Source: Plebeiibacterium marinum (GTDB lineage Bacteria > Bacteroidota > Bacteroidia > Bacteroidales > Marinilabiliaceae). From it: DNA of 64,000 nt. Below the pieces are notes generated by a model, which worked only from the letters and a program-made list of their open reading frames with translations, was not told where the DNA came from and did not search any database. Numbering within the stretch: the stretch's first letter is position 1; each line of letters starts with the position of its first letter. The position numbers and the translations under genes are program-made. Below, piece after piece: positions 36,224 to 45,703 of this stretch. Location: the NCBI RefSeq assembly GCF_026013615.1, contig NZ_JAPDPI010000003.1:124001-188000 (forward strand), given 5' to 3'.

Positions 36224-37522
36224 TTATTTTAACCCAACAGTCTGTGTTTTGTATGATCTATACCCATATCCGGCGATTACGATAAAACATATAAAAGGCA
36301 ATATAAATGAGAAGTTTACTGCAGGCAAATAGCCAACTGTTCCTAAATCGATGATGGTTCCCTGTAAAGGCGGCATTAATGCTCCCCCCACAATGGCCAT
36401 CACCAAACCGGCTGCCCCAAGCGTAGCGTCCTTTCCTACGTTTTCCAGGGCAATTCCATAAATAGTTGGAAACATTAACGACATAAATGCCGATGTTGCA
36501 ACCAAACAGTAAAGACCTGCAATTCCATTTATCAGGATAACCCCGCTCACTGTAACAATGCCTCCAATGGCAAATAGCATCAATAACTTACGGCTATTTA
36601 CATATTTCATCAAGAACGTACTGATAAAACGGCTTCCTAAGAATATGCCCATGGCCACAATATTATACATCTGGGCTGTTGCTTTATCTATTCCTAAATT
36701 ATCAGCATATTGTATAATAAAAGTCCAGCACATAATTTGAGCTGCCACATAAAACACCTGGGCAATAACCCCTTCTCTGTATACCTGATTATTGATTAAC
36801 CTTTTAAACGAATCCCAGGGATGAATCTCCTCCTGATGGGCAGTATCGGGCATTTTAACCAACGCAATAACCACCAGCATAACAATAACAACCAACCCCA
36901 ATATTACATAAGGATCCCGGATTATCATCAGGTCTGTAGTACGGATGGCAGCCTTGGCAGCATCATCCAACGCAGGAAAAATTAGTTCCCCCAATGCATT
37001 TCTCTTATCTGATTCCAGAGAGGCCAATACTATTTTTGAAGCCACAAACATCCCCAACAAAGAGCCCATTGGATTAAAAGCCTGTGCAAGATTTAATCTT
37101 CGCGTAGAAGTTTCATGGCTCCCCAATGAAAGAATAAATGGATTTGCTGTGGTTTCTAAAAAAGCCAATCCAAACGTAAGTATATACAACGAGATCAGAA
37201 AGAAACCAAATGCCTGGTATTGAGCAGCCGGCCAAAACAGCAGGGCCCCGGTGGCATAAAGTGCCAATCCCAACAATATGCCCTTTTTATAACTAAACTT
37301 TTGCACAAAAAGCGCAGCAGGAATAGCCATGGTTGCATAGCCTCCATAAAAGGCAAACTGAATAAGAGAAGCCTTGGCATTTGATATTTCCATTACCGTT
37401 TTAAAAGCGGCCACCATTGGATTTGTAATATCATTGGCAAAACCCCACAAGGCAAACAAACTGGTAATTAAAACAAAAGGTATGAGATATTTTTTTTCAA
37501 CGATTTTTGATTGATTTTTCAC
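36224..37522 (-). CDS. fucP: L-fucose:H+ symporter
   Basis: A 432-residue major facilitator with twelve membrane helices. It begins with the FucP-type opening FVLITSLFALWGFANDITNP, and keeps the membrane acidic residues used for proton coupling and fucose binding in E. coli FucP, by position D31 and E123 (GLAFLETTANPF). The start codon is GTG at 37522; no nearby ATG fits. It lies 17 bp after the mutarotase gene in the fucose operon. It should bring free L-fucose into the cytoplasm. A related hexose substrate is possible for this transporter family, but the neighbours point to fucose. Confidence 0.92.
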   Translation of the reverse strand: MKNQSKIVEKKYLIPFVLITSLFALWGFANDITNPMVAAFKTVMEISNAKASLIQFAFYGGYATMAIPAALFVQKFSYKKGILLGLALYATGALLFWPAAQYQAFGFFLISLYILTFGLAFLETTANPFILSLGSHETSTRRLNLAQAFNPMGSLLGMFVASKIVLASLESDKRNALGELIFPALDDAAKAAIRTTDLMIIRDPYVILGLVVIVMLVVIALVKMPDTAHQEEIHPWDSFKRLINNQVYREGVIAQVFYVAAQIMCWTFIIQYADNLGIDKATAQMYNIVAMGIFLGSRFISTFLMKYVNSRKLLMLFAIGGIVTVSGVILINGIAGLYCLVATSAFMSLMFPTIYGIALENVGKDATLGAAGLVMAIVGGALMPPLQGTIIDLGTVGYLPAVNFSFILPFICFIVIAGYGYRSYKTQTVGLK

Positions 37523-37538
37523 TGTCTGATTTTTAAGG

Positions 37539-37970
37539 TTATAAAGGAGTAACTCCTTTCTTTAATATAATATTTCCATATTTGGCTGTTTCACCAGTAA
37601 TAACAACTGCATAAGCACTTTTTGCACGCTCATAAAAAGCAAAACGCTCCAATCTTTCAATGGGGTTCACCTTCGGATTAGTCAGGTGTATGCTTTTCAA
37701 ATAACTATCTTCAACCTTGGGATCAAGGGTATCTCCCACAACGGCATCCATCATAATTAAAGGGTTTTCTACATATTGATCCAATTCGAACAAGGGCAAT
37801 ATAGCCGCTAACAAATCCGGAATCTTTATGCCATCCGCCCTTAAAACATTAGTGTTAAATGTTTCCCCGGGAAAATGAGCATCTGCTAATATTATTTCGT
37901 CTCCATGCCCCATTCTATATAAAACAGAAAGCAATTCAGGGCTTAACAAGGGTGATATTCCTTTTAGCAT
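37539..37970 (-). CDS. fucU: L-fucose mutarotase (RbsD/FucU family)
   Basis: A 143-residue member of the RbsD/FucU family, the usual length. The N-terminal catalytic region has RMGHGDEI (H22) and ILADAHFPG (D30, H32). The C-terminal segment has [19 protein letters not shown]. The enzyme interconverts alpha and beta L-fucose so that the isomerase receives the anomer it uses. It is packed between the kinase gene (11 bp) and the permease gene (16 bp). Confidence 0.93.
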   Translation of the reverse strand: MLKGISPLLSPELLSVLYRMGHGDEIILADAHFPGETFNTNVLRADGIKIPDLLAAILPLFELDQYVENPLIMMDAVVGDTLDPKVEDSYLKSIHLTNPKVNPIERLERFAFYERAKSAYAVVITGETAKYGNIILKKGVTPL

Positions 37971-37981
37971 AATTTAAATAA

Positions 37982-39451
37982 TTACTGTTTTTTAAATTTT
38001 AAGTAGTTTTTATAGAGCTGGTCATATACCTGCCTGTTGGCCGATGGATTGATAACCTGCGGATTATAAGATATTTTTTGGCGTGCTATACTTGCCGATT
38101 TATATACTCCTGCACCGGCAAACACAAACATTGAAGCTCCTAAAACTGTGGTTTCTTTTTGATCAATCAACTGTATACTCACGTTACAGACATCTGCCCT
38201 TAACTGGTTCCACAACCTGTTTTTGGAACCTCCCCCAACACAAATAATCTTTTCAGCTTTAAAATTACCGGCCGTTTCCAATGCTTCCAAACCTTCACGT
38301 AACCTAAAAGCCAGACTTTCTAAAAATGCCCTGTACAGTTGACTGCGGCGGGTACCAATAGTCAATCCGGTTATGGTTCCACTGTTCACACTCGATCCAT
38401 CATCATAAAAGGCAGGATCAACCATGATACCCTGAGCGCCAGGCAACTCTAATTCTGCCTCTCCAATCATGGTATCATAAAGTTCATCACCACTTAATTC
38501 TGAATAGAAGTTCTTCGAGAACCACTCCAACACGCCTGAACTCAACCAGTTTTGTCCTATATTATAGATCCCGGCAACGGAATCCATCTCGGTTGTTAAG
38601 TTTTTACTCAATTCATCGGCAGAGGCAGTAAACGAACCACTCCGCGACATTAAGATTTCCCATGTACCGGAACTCAACACCGGCTGGTTTAATTGGGCGC
38701 CTGAACCAAATATGGCAAACTGCGTATCATGACCTGCAAAATACACAGGTACATCCGCAGGAATGCCAGTAAGTCCAAATGCTTCCTGTGTAATTTCACC
38801 TGCCTTATCCCCAGGCTCTGCAATGGTTCCGAAAACATCCTTATCCACATCAATCGCACCCAGGATTTCATCAGAAAACGTTCTTTTTTCAAGATCAGCC
38901 ATCATAGCGGTTCCCACCATAGTAGCATCATTTTGCATTACTCCGGATAATTTATGGATAATTAAGGAGGGAATAAATAAAAAACGATGTGCTTGCCTGA
39001 TGACTTCCTGCCTGTGCTCTTTAAACCATATCATTTTATTTATGGTATTAAAGGCATATGGGTACACTCCACTAATTTTATATAACTGCTCAAGTGGAAT
39101 ATATTTTTCAATATGATCCATAATAGGGGTAGTACGCGGACATTGCCAGGAAATTACCGGATAAAGCAACCCTCCTTTGTCATCGATAAATGCACCATCT
39201 ACTCCAAAAGTAGTCACCGTGATGCCTGCAATACGGTTTACATCAATTTGAGAAGTAACAACTTGTGCAGCCTTACATAATTTATCCCATAATTTATCTA
39301 AATCCCAAATCCTTCCACCCGGATAATTGGGATCCTCATCTGTTTCATTAGGCATTGAATGGGAAGCAACAATATGCCCCAAAACATCCATGGCAATTAC
39401 ACGAACATTTGTTGCTCCACAATCAAATACTATAGCTATATCTTTTTGCAT
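37982..39451 (-). CDS. L-fuculokinase, FGGY family
   Basis: A 489-residue sugar kinase of the FGGY family. The N-terminal domain has the phosphate-binding DCGATNVRV and the substrate region TTFGVDGAFID. The C-terminal domain has the ATP-site ICVGGGSKNRLWNQLRADV and TTVLGASMFVFAG. It resembles the rhamnulokinase/fuculokinase branch; the fucose operon decides for L-fuculose to L-fuculose-1-phosphate. The isomerase gene is 33 bp upstream and the mutarotase 11 bp downstream. Confidence 0.9.
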   Translation of the reverse strand: MQKDIAIVFDCGATNVRVIAMDVLGHIVASHSMPNETDEDPNYPGGRIWDLDKLWDKLCKAAQVVTSQIDVNRIAGITVTTFGVDGAFIDDKGGLLYPVISWQCPRTTPIMDHIEKYIPLEQLYKISGVYPYAFNTINKMIWFKEHRQEVIRQAHRFLFIPSLIIHKLSGVMQNDATMVGTAMMADLEKRTFSDEILGAIDVDKDVFGTIAEPGDKAGEITQEAFGLTGIPADVPVYFAGHDTQFAIFGSGAQLNQPVLSSGTWEILMSRSGSFTASADELSKNLTTEMDSVAGIYNIGQNWLSSGVLEWFSKNFYSELSGDELYDTMIGEAELELPGAQGIMVDPAFYDDGSSVNSGTITGLTIGTRRSQLYRAFLESLAFRLREGLEALETAGNFKAEKIICVGGGSKNRLWNQLRADVCNVSIQLIDQKETTVLGASMFVFAGAGVYKSASIARQKISYNPQVINPSANRQVYDQLYKNYLKFKKQ

Positions 39452-39484
39452 ATTTTATGCTTTAAAAAACATGGGTATATGAAT

Positions 39485-41272
39485 TTATTTTATCCCATAT
39501 AAAGGCCCATAGGTAGCACAGGCTCTGTAATCAGATCCTTCCTTATCTTCTCCAAAAGCAGACCAGGCACTTGGACGAAATACCTGATCCTCTGAAACAT
39601 TATGCATATTTACAGGAATGCGCAACATCGAAGCCAGCGTAATCAGATCGGCACCAATATGACCATAACTGATAGCACCGTGGTTAGCACCCCAGTTAGC
39701 CATTACGGTATATACATCTTTAAATGCTCCCTGGCCTGAAGTTCTGGGCACAAACCAGGTTGTTGGCCAGGTTGGATTTGTTCTTACATCCAAAACGGTA
39801 TGAATATCTTCGGGTAATTCAACTGTCCACCCTTCAGCAATTTGCAATACAGGCCCCATTCCTTTTACCATATTTATACGGCACATGGTTACTGGCATTT
39901 CTCCTTCTGTTTTAAAAAGAGAAGAATAACCTCCTCCCCGGAAGTAGCCTCTGTCAGCCTGAGGCCATTGGGTTTTATCTAAACACTTTTGCGCCTCTTC
40001 TTCTGTTATATCCCAAAATGGTTTCATGGCTGGCTTTCCTTCTGCATCTTTTTGCTGTGCTGTGGCATCCAGTGTGGTTGAACCAGAGTTAATCAAATGA
40101 ATAACACCGCCTTCGGCCAAACCGCTTAAAGTTTTGCCTGTTACACGCTTTACTGCATCCGGACTCCAATAGGTTCTCACATCTGAGAATATTTGGGCTG
40201 TATTGGTTAACAGGTGTCCAAACAACATGGATACACTGTTTAGGCTATCATTTTCTGTTGCAAAAACAAATGCCTGACGGATTCCATTCCAATCGAATGA
40301 AGAGTTTAGGATAGCCTCGGTAAAATCAGCGTTTGGCTGATAGTCAGTCCACTGGCGTTGCCCCTGAAAGCCTCCTAAAATGGCATTTCTACCTAACCCT
40401 TCTTCTCTGTAACCTTTATCTATTATCTTTTGATTGCCAATCATCATATCACGGCAAATCAAGGTCATTTTTACAACGGTTTCCCACTCCACCTCTTTTC
40501 GTGCTGCATCTGCCTGCGCTTCCGATGCATTCGGATCCTCTCCTTCCTGACAATTCTCTTTGGTCCAGGCCAGCGCCTTTTGGTATTCATCTTCATCATA
40601 AATGCCCTCATCCATGCGTCGAAGAATTTCTACTGACTCCACAAATTCTGTTCGTATTCCAAGATAATCCTGAAAGAAATTTGAATCGACCATAGAACCG
40701 GCAATTCCCATTGAGCTATAGCCGATAGACAAATACGACTTTCCATTCATTTGAGCTACAGCAAGTGCTGATTTAACGAATCGCAATAACTTTTCCTGTA
40801 CATCTGCAGGTATATTGGTATCTCCGGCATCCTGCACATCACGACCATAAATACCAAAAGTTGGCAGTCCTTTTTGAGTATAACCGGCTAACGCTGCAGC
40901 AAGGTATACTGCACCGGGACGCTCTGTTCCATTAAAACCCCAAACCGCTTTAGGCACCAACGGATCTGTGTCCATTACTTCGGTTCCGTAACACCAACAT
41001 GGCGTAACCGTTAATGAAACTCCAACACCTTCTTTTTTAAATTTATTGGCACACATGGCCGCTTCTGCCACACCTCCAATACAAGTATCTGCAATTACAC
41101 ACTCTACATTTTCTCCACTGGGGAAACGCAAGTTTTCCTCAATAAATTTAGCTGCAGTTTTTGCCAGCTCCATCACCTGGGACTCTAAAGATTCTCTAAC
41201 GCCGTTTTCCCGTCCATCAATAACGGGCCTGATACCAACCTTTGGCAAATCACCAATTAACCTGTTAGCCAT
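39485..41272 (-). CDS. fucI: L-fucose isomerase
   Basis: A 595-residue enzyme (E. coli FucI has 591) that converts L-fucose to L-fuculose using Mn2+. The metal and catalytic residues of E. coli FucI (E337, D361, H528) have clear counterparts: E340 in [12 protein letters not shown]364 in [13 protein letters not shown], and H531 in [13 protein letters not shown]. It starts at ATG 41272 and is the first gene of the operon, which reads isomerase, kinase, mutarotase, permease, aldolase. The divergent AraC-type gene upstream is the expected regulator. Confidence 0.96.
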   Translation of the reverse strand: MANRLIGDLPKVGIRPVIDGRENGVRESLESQVMELAKTAAKFIEENLRFPSGENVECVIADTCIGGVAEAAMCANKFKKEGVGVSLTVTPCWCYGTEVMDTDPLVPKAVWGFNGTERPGAVYLAAALAGYTQKGLPTFGIYGRDVQDAGDTNIPADVQEKLLRFVKSALAVAQMNGKSYLSIGYSSMGIAGSMVDSNFFQDYLGIRTEFVESVEILRRMDEGIYDEDEYQKALAWTKENCQEGEDPNASEAQADAARKEVEWETVVKMTLICRDMMIGNQKIIDKGYREEGLGRNAILGGFQGQRQWTDYQPNADFTEAILNSSFDWNGIRQAFVFATENDSLNSVSMLFGHLLTNTAQIFSDVRTYWSPDAVKRVTGKTLSGLAEGGVIHLINSGSTTLDATAQQKDAEGKPAMKPFWDITEEEAQKCLDKTQWPQADRGYFRGGGYSSLFKTEGEMPVTMCRINMVKGMGPVLQIAEGWTVELPEDIHTVLDVRTNPTWPTTWFVPRTSGQGAFKDVYTVMANWGANHGAISYGHIGADLITLASMLRIPVNMHNVSEDQVFRPSAWSAFGEDKEGSDYRACATYGPLYGIK

Positions 41273-41340
41273 TTTATCTATTTTTTTTCAATGATTATTA
41301 AAGTAATTTCTCTTATACAAATTTGCAGACTAACAGACAA

Positions 41341-41369
41341 TTGTAAAATGCACATTTTTACTATTTTTG
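41341..41369 (+). promoter_or_regulatory. possible promoter of the fucose AraC regulator
   Basis: TATTTTTG at 41362-41369 matches the -7 consensus TAnnTTTG, with a TTG at 41341-41343 as a -33-like element, 18 bp upstream. Transcription would start near 41376, just before the ATG at 41393, supporting that start. An imperfect palindrome ACAAATTTG lies just upstream in the divergent region. Confidence 0.4.
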
Positions 41370-41392
41370 TATCTGTTTTAAACATACACCAT

Positions 41393-42289
41393 ATGCTGCT
41401 ACCAGTTACAAAACCTAAAAAAGGTGATCCTTCAGAAGTAATTCAGTATTTTCCAAGATTTGAATTACAATTACACTGCTGCAGATATTGGTGGTTGCAA
41501 AATTGGGAATACGGAGAGTTATCTTTCCCTTTTTGGAGAATATATCATAATAATTACCAGGGAGGTGTAATCATCTATAAAGGAAAAGAATATACATTAA
41601 CCCCGGATAAAATTATAATGATTGCACCCAATACTTCATATGCCACACGCTTATACAATCATCAAATTCCCAATACAGGCTTTATAATAAAAGGAAATCG
41701 TGTTAATGCCGGACTTCCTGCTGATAATAATTACATATTACACCTTTTTATCCATTTCAACCTTGGCACACCCTACGACAATATAGAACCAGGTCTGTTT
41801 TCTTTTGAATTAACCCCTCATATAAAAGAAAAACTCGATATCATAAAAAAGCACTTAAACTATGAGCATAGCCGATTTAGTTTTTACCCAACACTCGCTA
41901 TTCAATCGCTCATCACGGATCTGTTGAGTTTTCTTCCGCAACAAAGCTGGAGTATTATTACAGAGGATTCACGGATTTTAAAAACACTGGCCTATATTGA
42001 AGAAAACATAGCAGAAGATTTATCGAACACTATTTTGGCCAACTATGCAAACCTGGCAACCAATGCATTTACCCGTTTATTCACTCAGGAGATTGGTTAT
42101 TCCCCACAAAAATTTGTTAAAAAGAAAAGGATCGACAAAGCCTGTGTTTTGCTTCATCACTCCGATAGATCAATAGACGCAATTGCCGGCATTTGCGGTT
42201 TTGCCGACCGGTACCATTTTTCGAGAATATTTAAACAAATTACGAATATTTCACCTGCCAGTTATAGAAAGAGCTTTCATATACGGTAG
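41393..42289 (+). CDS. AraC-family regulator, probable fucose regulator
   Basis: The ATG at 41393 gives 298 residues; an ATG at 41291 would add 34 but lies only 19 bp from fucI. The N-terminal part is a cupin-like sensing domain (LQLHCCRYWWLQNWEYGELS, then YTLTPDKIIMIAPNTSY). The C-terminal part (about 190-298) is an AraC double helix-turn-helix (ILANYANLATNAFTRLFTQE; IDAIAGICGFADRYHFSRIF; ISPASYRKSF). It has no membrane segment, unlike the other AraC proteins here, so it should sense a cytoplasmic sugar. Its divergence from fucI suggests control of the fucose operon. Confidence 0.83.
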   Translation: MLLPVTKPKKGDPSEVIQYFPRFELQLHCCRYWWLQNWEYGELSFPFWRIYHNNYQGGVIIYKGKEYTLTPDKIIMIAPNTSYATRLYNHQIPNTGFIIKGNRVNAGLPADNNYILHLFIHFNLGTPYDNIEPGLFSFELTPHIKEKLDIIKKHLNYEHSRFSFYPTLAIQSLITDLLSFLPQQSWSIITEDSRILKTLAYIEENIAEDLSNTILANYANLATNAFTRLFTQEIGYSPQKFVKKKRIDKACVLLHHSDRSIDAIAGICGFADRYHFSRIFKQITNISPASYRKSFHIR

Positions 42290-42412
42290 GATTCAGGGAA
42301 TATTTAAAATATAGACCATAAATAACGGCTTTGACAATACAACTCCCGAATAGTTTCGTGATGACTTTGGATATTTTCAGGGTTGGTTTTGGCCATTATT
42401 CGGATACCCTGT

Positions 42413-42590
42413 CCGAAGCCTATCCGAACACAACCCGAACAGCACCCGAACAAACCCGACCGCTACCCGAACAATTCCCGAAGCCGTATCGAAAAAGTCT
42501 CAAAAACGCCATTTTTTCGAATAATTCTTGCCGATTTCGGCCATTTCCTGAATAATTTTCGCCGTTTTTGGGCATTTTTTGAATAACGGG
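42413..42590. repeat. two tandem arrays, 11-bp CCGAAC phased and 32-bp
   Basis: CCGAA or near copies start at 42413, 42424, 42435, 42446, 42456, 42467, 42478 and (TCGAA) 42489, a spacing of 11 bp with one 10. Directly after, a unit beginning GCCATTTTTTCGAATAAT recurs at 42508, 42540 and 42571, spacing 32 and 31. No credible gene is present in 42290-42934. The function is unknown; helical phasing would suit a protein or curved-DNA site. Confidence 0.7.
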
Positions 42591-42776
42591 TGCTTTTTTT
42601 AGGTTTTTTAGCATGATGACAATTTCATCTAAATTCTTAATCAACTATTAAACAATAGATTATCAGCCAAAAAAGTCACAATAATATTATCATGACTTTT
42701 GATGGTATTTCAACACAATACACAACTAGTGTATGATCATTTACGTCATTAAGCATATTATAGGTATTTATAACTT

Positions 42777-42796
42777 ATGTTACCTCAATGTAACAT
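42777..42796. promoter_or_regulatory. palindromic operator candidate upstream of hybrid sensor 1
   Basis: ATGTTAC (42777-42783), a 6-bp spacer CTCAAT, and GTAACAT (42790-42796) form a perfect 7-bp inverted repeat. The same arms and spacer length occur upstream of the fructan susC (60522-60541), and flanking bases are also shared (TATRACWT before the left arm). A near -7 box TAAATTTC follows at 42898-42905. It may bind a regulator common to both promoters. Confidence 0.55.
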
Positions 42797-42934
42797 TATC
42801 GACATCAGTTTATTCATAATGTTCAATTGAAAATTGCATTGCCAACTTTATTCATTCTTGATTATCTAAATTAGTATTAATCATTATTTCAAACTTCTAA
42901 ATTTCGTATCTTCAATGACGAAAAGAAAGATCTG

Positions 42935-45700
42935 ATGCACAATTTTAAGTTTCATACAAATTCGATTATTATCCTCATATTAGCTTTTCTACTAAATAGC
43001 TGTATCGAAAAAAAAACCAATAAGATCATTATTGGTTTTAGCCAGTGCACAAGTAGTGATCTGTGGAGGCAATCAATGAATAGTGAAATGTTCAGAACAG
43101 CTTCTTTTCATCCAGAGCTAGAACTCATAATTAAAGATGCAAAGGGGGAAAACTGGAGACAAATAAAACAAATTGAAAACTTTATTGAACAGAAAGTTGA
43201 TTTGTTAATTATATCACCCAACCAATCTGATCCAATCACAGATATAGCAGTCTCTGCATTTGAACAGGGTATTCCAACAATCATTATTGATAGAAAAATT
43301 AACTCATATAAATATTCTGCCTATATAGGGGCCGACAACTATGAAATTGGTAAAAATGTAGCACAATATTTAGGTACATTATTTAATACTCCTAAAAAAA
43401 TCATTGAAATAACTGGTCTAGAAGGTTCATCTCCTGCACAAGAACGTCATAATGGTTTTATTAATGGCATTAAACCCAATTCACAACTTAAATTAGTATA
43501 TAGTGAGGATGGGAAATGGAACCAACTAAATGCAGAAGAAATTACAAAAAACATTATTGATTCTATTGATTTTGACGTGGTATTTGCACACAATGATATT
43601 ATGGCTCTTGGTGCAAGTAATATTATTAACAAAAATATCAATAAAAAAGTATTTATTATAGGTATTGACGCTCTTCCTAATTTAGGATTAGATATGGTGG
43701 ATAAAGGAATTATCAACGCATCTTTTTTATACCCTACAGGAGGAAATGAAGCCATCAATTTAGCTTTAAAAATATTGCAAAAACAACCTCATCATAAATT
43801 AAATCTTTTATCAAGTGCAATTGTTGATGAAAGCAATGCAAAGGTTTTAAATCTTCAGGCTGCACAATTAACCATATTTCAAGATCAGATTGAAAAACAA
43901 ATACAAAACATCAAGAATCAAGAATTAAAATACAACAATCAAAAAACTTTGCTTAATACAACTGTCATCAGTTTAATTTTACTTGTTATATCTATCGTTG
44001 CATTATTTATTTCTTACCTATTAAAAAATAAAAAGAATCTTGAACTCGCAGAGAAAAGTGTAGCCATCCAGAAACAGAAAGATGCCATTGAAGCACAAAA
44101 TGTACAGATTAAAAAAATGCATAAACAGATTGAAGATGCCACTCAGGCTAAGTTAACTTTTTTTACAAATATTTCGCACGAGATTAGAACTCCACTCACT
44201 TTAATTAAAGCGCCCTTAACAAACCTTATGCAGAAAATTCCTAAAGAATATGAATCATTTAAATGGGATCTGGCATTAATTAATAATAATACGGACAGGT
44301 TATTAAGATTGATCAATCAACTTCTTGATTTTAGAAAAACTGAAACCGGCAAATTACAATTAGCTGTTTCAGAAAATGAATTGGTACCATTTTTAAAATC
44401 AATATATAATGTTTTCGTACCATTAAGCAGACAAAAGCAAATAAACTTTTCTTTGTTAACCGACCAAAATGACATTAAACTATATTTTGATATTAATCTC
44501 TTTGACAAAGTAATTTTTAATATTTTATCAAATGCATTTAAATTCACTGATAAAAATGGAGTAATAAAAATTAAAATTAACTCATCCCATATTTCAAAAG
44601 TTGCAATATGCATTACAAATTCAGGAGATCCGATACCTGAAGAAGAACAAAAAAACATATTCACCCGTTTTTATCAACAAAGTCATCATTCCCATATGGG
44701 TACAGGTATTGGTTTAAGCCTGTCAAAAGAATTTATTGAAATGCATAAAGGCAAATTAACATTAAGCAGTAGTAAAGAAACAGGCAATACATTCTGCATT
44801 GAATTATATAAGGGAAAAGATCATTTTGAAGAAAAAGACATCATATCAAATGAAGATCAAATATCTATTGATAATATATTACCCATAAACTCCACTAATG
44901 AACATTCTGATTTTGACAATAGTATCCAATCGGACATCAAGCTTTTAATAGTTGAAGATGATGAAGGGCTGCAGGAGTTTTTAGTACACTTATTGAGCTC
45001 AAGATTTCAAACACAACTGGCTTCCAATGGTCAGGAGGCACTTGAAATAATTGAAGAAAATCAACCTGATTTAATTTTGACAGACATTATGATGCCAGTA
45101 ATGGATGGTTTACAACTTACACAACAAATAAAAAGCAATGAAAACACTAACCATTTGCCTATAATTATGCTCACGGCAAAAACTCAAATTGAACAAAAAA
45201 TAGAAGGTGTTTCGTTGGGAGCAGATGCCTATATTGAAAAACCTTTCAACCCGGATTATCTAATTATTAAAATTCAAAAGATTATTGAATCAAGAGCAAT
45301 ATTAAAAAAGTATTTCAAAAAAAATCTATCGCTACCTGAATTTACTGAAAACGAGAATACTTCTTTAGAAGAAAGATTCCTTCAAAAAATAATTGCTATT
45401 GTTGATAAAAATTACAATAATTCCAGATTTGGAGTAGAACAATTAGGAGAAGAAATTGGGTTATCAAGAATTCACCTATATAGAAAAATGAAGAATATTG
45501 CAGGTCTGTCACCAAGTGATTACTTAAACAAATACAGACTACGGAAAGCTGCAGAACTAATAAAACAACATTCTGATTCAATTAACAATATTTCTTTTTT
45601 AACAGGATTCAATTCTCATGCATATTTTAGTAAAAAATTTAAAGATGAATATGGCTTTTCTCCTTCTGAATACGAAAAAAGAAATAAATCAAGCCAATAG
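42935..45700 (+). CDS. hybrid two-component sensor-regulator with periplasmic sugar-binding domain
   Basis: A 921-residue protein that holds a whole signalling path. Residues about 30-305 form a periplasmic type-1 sugar-binding domain (IIIGFSQCTSSDLWRQ; IIIDRKINSYKYSAYIGADN). A membrane helix (about 342-363) and a short coil lead to the histidine kinase, H415 in FFTNISHEIRTP, with ATPase motifs NILSNAFKFTD and GTGIGLSLSKEF. The receiver has D717 in LILTDIMMPVMDG, and an AraC domain ends the protein (about 812-918). This plan matches the B. thetaiotaomicron fructose sensor BT1754. The N-terminus has a lipobox-like LLNSC (C23), unusual for this class. It converges on a GH32 gene with 3 bp between stops. 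Confidence 0.93.
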   Translation: MHNFKFHTNSIIILILAFLLNSCIEKKTNKIIIGFSQCTSSDLWRQSMNSEMFRTASFHPELELIIKDAKGENWRQIKQIENFIEQKVDLLIISPNQSDPITDIAVSAFEQGIPTIIIDRKINSYKYSAYIGADNYEIGKNVAQYLGTLFNTPKKIIEITGLEGSSPAQERHNGFINGIKPNSQLKLVYSEDGKWNQLNAEEITKNIIDSIDFDVVFAHNDIMALGASNIINKNINKKVFIIGIDALPNLGLDMVDKGIINASFLYPTGGNEAINLALKILQKQPHHKLNLLSSAIVDESNAKVLNLQAAQLTIFQDQIEKQIQNIKNQELKYNNQKTLLNTTVISLILLVISIVALFISYLLKNKKNLELAEKSVAIQKQKDAIEAQNVQIKKMHKQIEDATQAKLTFFTNISHEIRTPLTLIKAPLTNLMQKIPKEYESFKWDLALINNNTDRLLRLINQLLDFRKTETGKLQLAVSENELVPFLKSIYNVFVPLSRQKQINFSLLTDQNDIKLYFDINLFDKVIFNILSNAFKFTDKNGVIKIKINSSHISKVAICITNSGDPIPEEEQKNIFTRFYQQSHHSHMGTGIGLSLSKEFIEMHKGKLTLSSSKETGNTFCIELYKGKDHFEEKDIISNEDQISIDNILPINSTNEHSDFDNSIQSDIKLLIVEDDEGLQEFLVHLLSSRFQTQLASNGQEALEIIEENQPDLILTDIMMPVMDGLQLTQQIKSNENTNHLPIIMLTAKTQIEQKIEGVSLGADAYIEKPFNPDYLIIKIQKIIESRAILKKYFKKNLSLPEFTENENTSLEERFLQKIIAIVDKNYNNSRFGVEQLGEEIGLSRIHLYRKMKNIAGLSPSDYLNKYRLRKAAELIKQHSDSINNISFLTGFNSHAYFSKKFKDEYGFSPSEYEKRNKSSQ

Positions 45701-45703
45701 TTC

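Noticed and set aside
42331-42644. Short open frames (67-75 codons) on both strands after the fucose regulator
   Set aside because: They are produced by the 11-bp and 32-bp tandem repeats and have no start signals or family features.
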